Assembly (NCBI GenBank): GCA_019359275.1
Contig: JAHHHP010000045.1
Span: forward strand, 1-45,897
Length of the DNA stretch: 45,897 bases
Origin: Myxacorys chilensis ATA2-1-KO14
GTDB lineage: Bacteria; Cyanobacteriota; Cyanobacteriia; Leptolyngbyales; Leptolyngbyaceae
Direction of reading: 5' to 3'
Shown: one piece after another, positions 40,494 to 45,897 of the stretch
Layout of the letters: every line of letters starts with the position of its first letter
Numbering within the stretch: position 1 is the stretch's first letter
Notes under the pieces: generated by a model
Told to the model about the DNA's origin: nothing
The model's database searches: none
What the model saw: only the letters and a program-made list of their open reading frames with translations
Position numbers and translations under genes: made by a program

Positions 40494-40898
40494 ATGGCGA
40501 ACACACTCAATATTCAGTTTTACAATCAGCTTTTGTCGTCGATGCTCAAGAGCGTTCAGTCCCTTCGGGGTTTGGTCGATCGCAAGGAAGCTGAGAAGAC
40601 AGAACTCAAGGTGCAACTGGCTGAGGCAAACGATTTGTTAGCATCCAAAGATGCCACGATCGCGAACCTGAATGGGCAAATTTCCCAACTTCAGACTGGG
40701 TTAGAAACCGAAGAGCAAGCTGCCCTTGTGGAGCTGGCTCACCAAGTTGAGGCACTAAACGACGAAATTAGCGCGATCGTTGCTCCAACTACCCCGGCTC
40801 CTGAAGTCCCTACTGAAGCAGCGCCTGCTCCTGAAGCTGAGCCTGTCGAAGATCCGTGGGCAGACAAAACAGAAGATGACACCCTAGACAATCTCTAG
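40494..40898 (+). CDS. Plus-strand coiled-coil protein inside the structural operon
   Basis: A 134-residue protein. MANTLNIQFYNQLLSSML is followed by a long predicted coiled coil (about residues 20-90: RKEAEKTELKVQLAEAND and later heptads) and a P/A/E-rich tail ending DPWADKTEDDTLDNL. The ATG at 40494 has an AGGA about ten bases upstream; the ATG at 40482 in the same frame is the alternative. It is the only plus-strand gene between 27 and 45.9 kb, and its stop touches the stop of the minus-strand gene at 40895. The function is unknown; a scaffold or regulatory role is possible. Confidence 0.72.
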   Translation: MANTLNIQFYNQLLSSMLKSVQSLRGLVDRKEAEKTELKVQLAEANDLLASKDATIANLNGQISQLQTGLETEEQAALVELAHQVEALNDEISAIVAPTTPAPEVPTEAAPAPEAEPVEDPWADKTEDDTLDNL

Positions 40899-41296
40899 AG
40901 CCAATCGTCAAAATCTGCAACGTCTGGAATTCTGATTGACACTTGTTCCCTAACCCCGCTGCCTTTCTCGACCTTTACGGTCATGGCGCGGGTGTTAGGG
41001 AATTTTCGTCTCAGCTTGTCCTTAGCGGATTCCAGGGTATACGCTCCACCCCACTGCACCAAGAAAATCTGCCACACCTTAGCGGCTCTCACCGAGTCGA
41101 ATGTTGGTTTGCCTTCATCAGAAATTGGGCTGCGACGAATGACCACCTCTAATCCTGTTACGGTGCGATCGCTGACTACATCCGCGCTATCGAGCACAAT
41201 CACCGCTGGTGTTGTAACGCCACCTGTGAGCGCATAAGTGCCTACTTCATCGATTAACAATTCTTGGACTTGGGTGCGGAGTTCTACAACGTTCAC
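40895..41296 (-). CDS. Tail terminator/completion-like protein
   Basis: A 133-residue protein in the place of the tail terminator: MNVVELRTQVQELL, GLEVVIRRSP, AKVWQIFLVQWGG, RKFPNTRAMTVKVEKG. The short strands and helix fit the small alpha/beta terminator fold. It starts with a GTG that overlaps the upstream TGA (GTGA). Assignment is by position and general appearance. Confidence 0.7.
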   Translation of the reverse strand: MNVVELRTQVQELLIDEVGTYALTGGVTTPAVIVLDSADVVSDRTVTGLEVVIRRSPISDEGKPTFDSVRAAKVWQIFLVQWGGAYTLESAKDKLRRKFPNTRAMTVKVEKGSGVREQVSIRIPDVADFDDWL

Positions 41297-41481
41297 AAGC
41301 GTGTCTCTATTGCTTCAAGCTCATTCATCTTTCCCTGCAACTCTTGAAGGAGTTGTTTCCGATAAATTGTTAGCAATCGATTCAGCTTCTCTCGGAAGCA
41401 ATCGCGCTCTTCCAGGCTGTCAAACTCAAAACTGATAGTATCAGACGAGCCTTGAAGTTCGTAGGTGTGTTTCTTGCTCAA
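41293..41481 (-). CDS. Small uncharacterised phage protein
   Basis: A 62-residue protein probably starting at the TTG (41481) that overlaps the upstream TGA as TTGA; a longer frame up to 41553 runs over the preceding gene with unlikely sequence. It has a beta segment HTYELQGSSDTISFEFDS and a helical C-terminus with KLNRLLTIYRKQLLQEL. It is coupled to both neighbours. The role is unknown. Confidence 0.6.
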   Translation of the reverse strand: MSKKHTYELQGSSDTISFEFDSLEERDCFREKLNRLLTIYRKQLLQELQGKMNELEAIETRL

Positions 41482-41876
41482 GACAATTCTCGTTTCAGGA
41501 CTTCGCCCATGATGCCCTCGAAATCGGTGTTTCGTGCAGCTTCTTCTGTCCACGGGCGGGCAGGCATGGGGTTGCCATTACTGTCTAAGCCTTCATGGAC
41601 GTTTCCAGCATGTTCAGCCGTCCATTCAATGGTTGCCTTGTTGCCCTCAAATTCGGGTTCTTGCTGAGAATCGCGTAATTCACCCGTGTCAACAATATCC
41701 CGTGGTGACCCAATAAAATCTCCGTTTTTTCGCAGTGTGTAGCCATCCCACTTCCAAATCGGAGACTCAATTGCATCTTTGCATTCATCCCCGTATGCTT
41801 CGACGGCTGCTTCAAATGCTTTTGCGATCGCACCATTCAATTTCTTCATTCCAGCCGCATTTAGTTTAAAGCTCAA
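41478..41876 (-). CDS. HK97 gp10-like neck/head-tail completion protein
   Basis: A 132-residue protein: SFKLNAAGMKKLNGAIAKAFE, GYTLRKNGDFIGSPRDIVDTGELRDS, NKATIEWTAEHAGNVHEG, MPARPWTEEA. The DTGELRDS and ARPWTE blocks are characteristic of the gp10-like family that builds the neck. The TTG at 41876 is chosen because GGAGGA lies eight bases upstream within the longer frame; the ATG at 41897 is the alternative. It overlaps the upstream gene slightly. Confidence 0.85.
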   Translation of the reverse strand: MSFKLNAAGMKKLNGAIAKAFEAAVEAYGDECKDAIESPIWKWDGYTLRKNGDFIGSPRDIVDTGELRDSQQEPEFEGNKATIEWTAEHAGNVHEGLDSNGNPMPARPWTEEAARNTDFEGIMGEVLKRELS

Positions 41877-42612
41877 GAGGATCTTCCTCCACATCAAGAT
41901 AAATCTGCTGCGGTGTAATCACGCGCCCTGCTGAAGCCAGAAACCCAGTTGTAATTGAATCTGCATCTTGGGTCAGTTGCCCGTTTGTGCCCACAAATAA
42001 CGGCTCTCCCGGCGTCCAATTCCACCCGGAACTGCTAATCACGCCTTCTGAGAGCAACACCACCGCTTGGCTCGGATTGGTGGGGGCTTTGGTCATCCCG
42101 ACGATCGCATAGGCATGACTGAGAATTGACTGATCGGCATAGACCAGCAATCCATTCACCACGGCAACGAGCCGATTTGCCTCAAGTGCGATCGCAGACA
42201 CTAACCCGCTATCAATCACTGGCACCGGCGTTGTCTCCTTAAGCTCAGTGAACGTGCCATAGATTTTATCGCCCAACACATCGCGAATACCCCACACATC
42301 TTGGGTCGGGATTCGCATCAGAAACTTCCCAACTTGTCCCCCCACGATCGCATCTGCCTCAGCCAAAACCGGAATCGAGGCAGGCACATAGATCGGGTTC
42401 GTCATGCGCCCGCTCATGGTTTCAGAGGGAGTTTGCACCCCAGGCGAGGCATCGATCCCTCGATTCGACTGAACCCCATCCGGTTTGAGATAGCACTCAA
42501 TATCCAAATCCCCTAGCACAGAGATGACATTGCCTGTTTCAGGGTCAGTCACAGTTTGTCCTGTGGGGAGATGGAAGGTGAGCTTCGCGTTGGTGGGAAA
42601 TACGCTGGTCAT
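41866..42612 (-). CDS. Head-tail protein with C-terminal beta surface module
   Basis: A 248-residue protein. The N-terminal half has a small beta domain (FPTNAKLTFHLPTGQTVTD, VLGDLDIECYLKPDG, WGIRDVLGDKIYGTF) of the head-closure type. Residues about 135-245 are the beta module also found at 12400-12852: LVAVVNGLLVYADQS, HAYAIVGMTK, GWNWTPGEPLFVGTNGQLTQ, VITPQQIYLDVEE. The ATG overlaps the upstream TGA (ATGA). A surface or connector role is likely, with the extra module perhaps for host contact. Confidence 0.82.
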   Translation of the reverse strand: MTSVFPTNAKLTFHLPTGQTVTDPETGNVISVLGDLDIECYLKPDGVQSNRGIDASPGVQTPSETMSGRMTNPIYVPASIPVLAEADAIVGGQVGKFLMRIPTQDVWGIRDVLGDKIYGTFTELKETTPVPVIDSGLVSAIALEANRLVAVVNGLLVYADQSILSHAYAIVGMTKAPTNPSQAVVLLSEGVISSSGWNWTPGEPLFVGTNGQLTQDADSITTGFLASAGRVITPQQIYLDVEEDPLEL

Positions 42613-43001
42613 ACCCGTGGAGAGTACTTTTTCAAAGTGAGTAATGCCGCGTCATACGTTGCTTTCAGCGCTTTGGCATCCGGTTCAATTCGCCCGATCG
42701 CCTCAAACCCAATGGGCACCAATAGCGACTCATCGAGCGATCGCTGCAGGTCGAGCAGTGACGCGATCGGAATCGCTTGGCCCGTAAACGTCGCACCATC
42801 TGCTTGTTTAATCGTTTGGTCACGGCGTGATTGCTGCAGATACCGAGCCGCCACATAGAACGGACGATAGATTTTTTCGGCTGTTGCTCTACTTGTTCCA
42901 GCAGAGAGCTCGAGTAGTTCAGTCAGAAATATGTCATCTGCGCTTGTAGCAGCCGCACGTTCACGAGCACGAACCAAAGCCGTTTGCAGATCGGTAAACA
43001 T
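42609..43001 (-). CDS. Head-tail connector-region protein
   Basis: A 130-residue mostly helical protein: MFTDLQTALVRARERAAATS, RPFYVAARYLQQSRRDQTIKQ, ASLLDLQRSLDESLLVP, KATYDAALLTLKKYSPR. Location between the adaptor and closure genes suggests a connector or completion role. No family is named with confidence. It is coupled to the next gene by ATGA. Confidence 0.7.
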   Translation of the reverse strand: MFTDLQTALVRARERAAATSADDIFLTELLELSAGTSRATAEKIYRPFYVAARYLQQSRRDQTIKQADGATFTGQAIPIASLLDLQRSLDESLLVPIGFEAIGRIEPDAKALKATYDAALLTLKKYSPRV

Positions 43002-43004
43002 AGT

Positions 43005-43478
43005 CTACACCCCCGCCTGATAGAGCAGAATTGACGCCACAGCCGTCTTGATTGCCTGCACCTTTGGATCGTCATCCTGAGTGAAGTCAAATCCGCTTGT
43101 ATACGTTGCTCGAATTTCCGTGAAGTTGCCGTTCAGCATCAACCGTCCCGTTTCAAACTCAATTGTGTACTGCGTTGCCTCTAGCAGTTGCCAACGGGTT
43201 GCCAGATGAGTTCGACCCCAGCCATCAACCGTATTTCCATACCGTGCTTCGATCGTGGGAGTTGGATCAGCCGCGATCGGGCATCGGCTTAACTGGCAGG
43301 TTTGCAGCCGTTGATTGAGCGGCTTAACTTCGGTATATTGCTGCAATGATAGAGGACGATTTGCCCCCAGCGCGCCTTCTGCCATGACTTGTGCTCTCAG
43401 GAGCGCGGCATTGAGATAGCTCCCAGATAAGTTCAAATCTGGGAAATAGAGTGCTTTATCAGCGGAGGTGAGCATCAT
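43005..43478 (-). CDS. Head-tail adaptor-like protein
   Basis: A 157-residue protein. The ATG at 43478 forms an ATGA overlap with the upstream stop and is preferred to the longer frame at 43496. TSADKALYFPDLNLSG, QQYTEVKPLNQRLQTCQL, TIEFETGRLMLNGNFTEIRA and ATYTSGFDF with KVQAIKTAVASILLYQAG fit a small gp6-like connector: a beta region ended by helices. Role by position and appearance. Confidence 0.72.
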   Translation of the reverse strand: MMLTSADKALYFPDLNLSGSYLNAALLRAQVMAEGALGANRPLSLQQYTEVKPLNQRLQTCQLSRCPIAADPTPTIEARYGNTVDGWGRTHLATRWQLLEATQYTIEFETGRLMLNGNFTEIRATYTSGFDFTQDDDPKVQAIKTAVASILLYQAGV

Positions 43479-43738
43479 GCTCCATGACGATCGCAATCAG
43501 CTTTTGCGATCGGGCAGAGGCGTTCCCCATGCATTCCGGTGCGAAACTGCTCTCCACAAGTCTGGCAGTAAGGGATACCCAAGGCAATAAAGCGTTCGGT
43601 TTGGTAGACAGGGAGTTCTACGACTTCGGGTTCTACAGGCGCAGAACCTGTTTTATCCACTTCAGGCTGTTTCGCTGCTTCAACAGGTGCAGGAGCTTCG
43701 GGCTTAGCAGTTGGCTTGTCTTTGGTGGGTTCAGGCAT
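43475..43738 (-). CDS. Small zinc-ribbon protein with P/E/A-rich N-terminus
   Basis: An 87-residue protein. Residues 1-45 are low-complexity P, A, E and K. The C-terminus carries a zinc site IPYCQTCGEQFRTGMHGERLCPIAKADC with four Cys. Such small proteins are common next to the capsid gene in phages and may be decoration or accessory proteins; the role is not known here. It overlaps the adaptor gene by four bases. Confidence 0.72.
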   Translation of the reverse strand: MPEPTKDKPTAKPEAPAPVEAAKQPEVDKTGSAPVEPEVVELPVYQTERFIALGIPYCQTCGEQFRTGMHGERLCPIAKADCDRHGA

Positions 43739-43817
43739 GATTTAGGTCCAGTCTATAAAAGAGGAGCGGAGCGGCAGAGGTGACATAACTACCTCTACCG
43801 ATTTTCCATACAGTCAA

Positions 43818-45647
43818 CTAGAGAGCAACGTCTGTGGTGTTGACCTTAATCACGCGGAGTTGCTGAGGAACGGTGCTGGCGTCGCTGTAGCCCGTGGGAT
43901 CAACATCTAGAGGGCAGAAACCTTCTTCGCTTCTCCAGATGTAGGAGTCAGAGCGCTGGAAGTCATCATCGTTCGAGCGGCGAATTTCCATTTCGCTGCC
44001 CACACCCCGCCCGATCGTATCTGCCCCAAACGCATAAGAAGTCCGAGTCAGTTTGCTGCCTGCACCCAACGTTTCGTTTTGGACCCCTTCAGTTCCTGCT
44101 GCGCCCATTGAGGTGGCGTTGGTTTCAAATACGTGGAAGTTGCTGATCTTACCCAAGTAGCCAGACACTTTGCCCATTTCTTGGTTAGTGGCCACGCTGA
44201 GCGTGTTGACCAACTCTTCCAAGCCCTGCTCGCCCGTGTACTGGAACTTATTGTTCAAGCTCTTGCGAATTTGAGAGCGTCCCTTGGAATGAGTGGCTAG
44301 ACCATAGCAGCCATCTTCGTAGGTGGGGATTTGCAAACCGCGCATGTAGCCGTAAAGATCGTCCATGAACGATTCAGTGAGGGTGCCATCGCTACTCGCA
44401 ACGAGATCAGCAGGCGTTGCCGTCACAAATCCTTTGCTGTTGTAGACCACGCGGCTGCTGGGTGCCCACAGCTCGCGAATCTTCATATCCTCCCAGTATT
44501 CGTAGTCGTAGTTGAGGTTGCGTTGCAGAATCGACTCCAATTCGATAATCGAGTTTGCCGAAACAAACTGAGGAATCAAAATTGGGGGAGAGTTTGCATC
44601 TAGACCTAGACCCCACTCTTGCAGCAAGCACGAAACACTGCCCTGTGTTAGACCTTGACGAGAGTTTGTGATCCGGGCATAGGTGCCGTTGCCGCTCAGC
44701 AAGCGAGCACTGCTGTTTGTGGGGGCAGAGTTGTAGGCAAAGCGAGGCACCTTGATTGCGTCGCCTTGCCCTCTACCCATGTCTAGCTTCACTTTGATGA
44801 ACTGCCAGAAGATGAACGAGGGGTTATGTGTCATCCGCATGACAGTACTGAGATACGCTAAAAAGCCATCAGGAATGGTGACTTTGGTCGTGTTGTCTCT
44901 GCCAAGGGAAGCCCGTAGCAAACCATTTGCCTTCGCATAGGCTTCCATGTCATTGCGAACATGTTGCAGGCTGTCTCCCTCGCGTAGAAATCGTTTCAGG
45001 TTGGTGAAATCTTTGGAGACAACAACATTTCCTTGGCTATTCTCGTGTGCGTATTTTGGTGTTTGGCTAGAGTCCTCGTAGATGTTCAGGAAGTCAGCCG
45101 CCGCACCGATCGCGCGATCGCTTCGAGTGCTCGTCACTTTGTTCACCATCGGAAATCCACGATCTACACCATTGACTGGAGTCGCTTTACCCATCACTTG
45201 AAATACTCCAGCGAGGCGATCTCGTTCTTGTTTGGCGGTTTGTAGGTCCGTCTGTGTGGTTTGCAATTCCTGTTTAGTGACAGCAAGATCTTGAGTCGTA
45301 GCGCCTAGCTGCGTTTGGGTAGCATCGAGTTGCTCTTGCACTGGAGAAAGTGCTGTTAAAACAGCGTCACCAATGAGTGCTTTGAGTTCTTCAGGTTGAA
45401 GTGTGACAACTGGAGCGGGTTGGCTGTCTGCTACAGCTTCCGGCTGCGCTTCTTCAGGTTGGGTCGCAGTATCACTGCCTGCAATGGTTTGAGGAACCGA
45501 CTCAGCAGGCTTCTCAGCATTGGACTTGCTGTCTTTGCCGTAACCTTTTGCTTGATTAATGGCAGCAATGGCATCTTTTTCGGACACTCCGCCAGCGGTC
45601 GCGTCATTTCCGACTGCAAAGCGTTCTCTAGATTTTCTTAGTTTCAT
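43818..45647 (-). CDS. Major capsid protein with N-terminal scaffold-like domain
   Basis: A 609-residue capsid protein, ATG at 45647 (start MKLRKSRERFAVG); a GTG at 45722 would add 25 residues without a family match. Residues ~1-70 are polar, ~70-130 are a coiled coil (QEQLDATQTQLGATTQDL and on), probably a delta/scaffold domain cut off at maturation. The main domain resembles N4-gp56-like HK97-fold capsids (IKVPRFAYNSAP, LTQGSVSCLLQEWGLGLD, GMDDLYGYMRG-type segment). It is the first gene of the visible operon; portal and protease genes would lie outside the window. Confidence 0.88.
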   Translation of the reverse strand: MKLRKSRERFAVGNDATAGGVSEKDAIAAINQAKGYGKDSKSNAEKPAESVPQTIAGSDTATQPEEAQPEAVADSQPAPVVTLQPEELKALIGDAVLTALSPVQEQLDATQTQLGATTQDLAVTKQELQTTQTDLQTAKQERDRLAGVFQVMGKATPVNGVDRGFPMVNKVTSTRSDRAIGAAADFLNIYEDSSQTPKYAHENSQGNVVVSKDFTNLKRFLREGDSLQHVRNDMEAYAKANGLLRASLGRDNTTKVTIPDGFLAYLSTVMRMTHNPSFIFWQFIKVKLDMGRGQGDAIKVPRFAYNSAPTNSSARLLSGNGTYARITNSRQGLTQGSVSCLLQEWGLGLDANSPPILIPQFVSANSIIELESILQRNLNYDYEYWEDMKIRELWAPSSRVVYNSKGFVTATPADLVASSDGTLTESFMDDLYGYMRGLQIPTYEDGCYGLATHSKGRSQIRKSLNNKFQYTGEQGLEELVNTLSVATNQEMGKVSGYLGKISNFHVFETNATSMGAAGTEGVQNETLGAGSKLTRTSYAFGADTIGRGVGSEMEIRRSNDDDFQRSDSYIWRSEEGFCPLDVDPTGYSDASTVPQQLRVIKVNTTDVAL

Positions 45648-45897
45648 ATCTACCGTGGGAATGAGCGTCGCCACTGGCACCCGCGAATGCAGGCGGCGGC
45701 TGTTCGCTGTTGGAATTCCCACAAGGTTTAGAGATGCTGTCTCTGCCCTTTACCGAGCGTGAATTACCCCTTGTTGAGCGACAATCATATTGGCCCAATC
45801 GACGATTGCATTGCCCATCCCAGACTTTCACACGTAGAGACCACCTTTTCATTTGCAAACCGGATCAGATCGCGTCACTGGATTCATCAAATCTGAT
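45648..45897 (-). other. Upstream stretch of the capsid gene, no supported gene
   Basis: Short frames only. The largest minus-strand frames hit stops before 60 sensible codons, and a 76-codon frame overlapping the capsid start has shadow-like composition. It probably holds the end of an upstream phage gene and the capsid leader. Confidence 0.4.

Noticed and set aside
45628..45858. 76-codon frame at the capsid start
   Set aside because: Shadow composition overlapping the capsid N-terminus; not taken as a gene.
1..45897. tRNA or integrase marking a prophage attachment site
   Set aside because: No cloverleaf-type tRNA sequence and no recombinase motif was found, so no att site is claimed.

Overview
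The window looks like cyanobacterial chromosome carrying a siphovirus-like prophage, or a prophage-like element. The HIP1 octamer GCGATCGC, a hallmark of many cyanobacterial genomes, recurs in both the flank and the phage part (for example at 2440-2447 and inside the tape-measure gene). GC content is moderate and the gene families (Uma2, DUF559-like, pentapeptide repeats, cyanobacterial-style photolyase) fit filamentous or Leptolyngbya-like cyanobacteria. The genus is inference. No integrase, terminase, portal, rRNA or tRNA gene was seen, so the prophage is only partly inside the window and its ends are not proven.

Region 1 (about 1-9.9 kb) is a flank of accessory genes on both strands. It holds four or five nuclease-like proteins (a PD-(D/E)XK-like protein, a DUF559-like protein, a T5orf172/GIY-YIG protein, an HNH protein and a second GIY-YIG-like protein), a class I methyltransferase joined to the HNH gene, a DUF6884 protein joined to the second GIY-YIG-like gene, and a photolyase/cryptochrome. 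This resembles a defence-rich or mobile-gene neighbourhood.

Region 2 (about 45.9 down to 27.0 kb, minus strand) is the head-to-tail structural operon read right to left: major capsid protein, a small zinc-ribbon protein, head-tail connector and completion proteins, tail tube, a small membrane protein, tail assembly chaperones G and G-T joined by a G GGA AAA minus-one frameshift site, an M15 peptidase, and a 3,509-residue tape-measure protein. The tape measure appears to carry an alpha/beta-hydrolase domain (Ser684-Asp732-His787) and a zincin-like domain (HEGRH at 1857-1861) besides the usual tape-measure domain. One coiled-coil gene (40494-40898) is on the plus strand inside this operon.

Region 3 (about 27.0-18.9 kb) is an island of about 8 kb lying between the tape measure and the next tail gene, where phages normally have no gap. 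It carries a HigBA toxin-antitoxin pair, a nucleotidyltransferase/antitoxin-like pair, DUF3800, a repressor-like HTH gene with a strong promoter and operators, a minus-strand set of small genes, a RAMP-like protein, two 18-unit pentanucleotide arrays in front of an HNH gene, a pentapeptide-repeat membrane protein and a Uma2 nuclease. At its far edge (18905-18952) lies a second, diverged copy of the tape-measure C-terminus. Inside it another gene 3' end is echoed (22218-22320). These echoes suggest cassettes inserted at gene 3' ends, and are the most unusual signal in the window.

Region 4 (18.9-10.25 kb, minus strand) is the distal tail and fibre operon: distal-tail-like protein, hub/Tal-like protein with C-terminal ALGF repeats, several small tail proteins, and a fibre cassette built from shuffled, duplicated modules. 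One of these modules also occurs in a head-tail protein of region 2. An inverted-repeat-rich non-coding stretch (9866-10255) separates region 4 from the flank.
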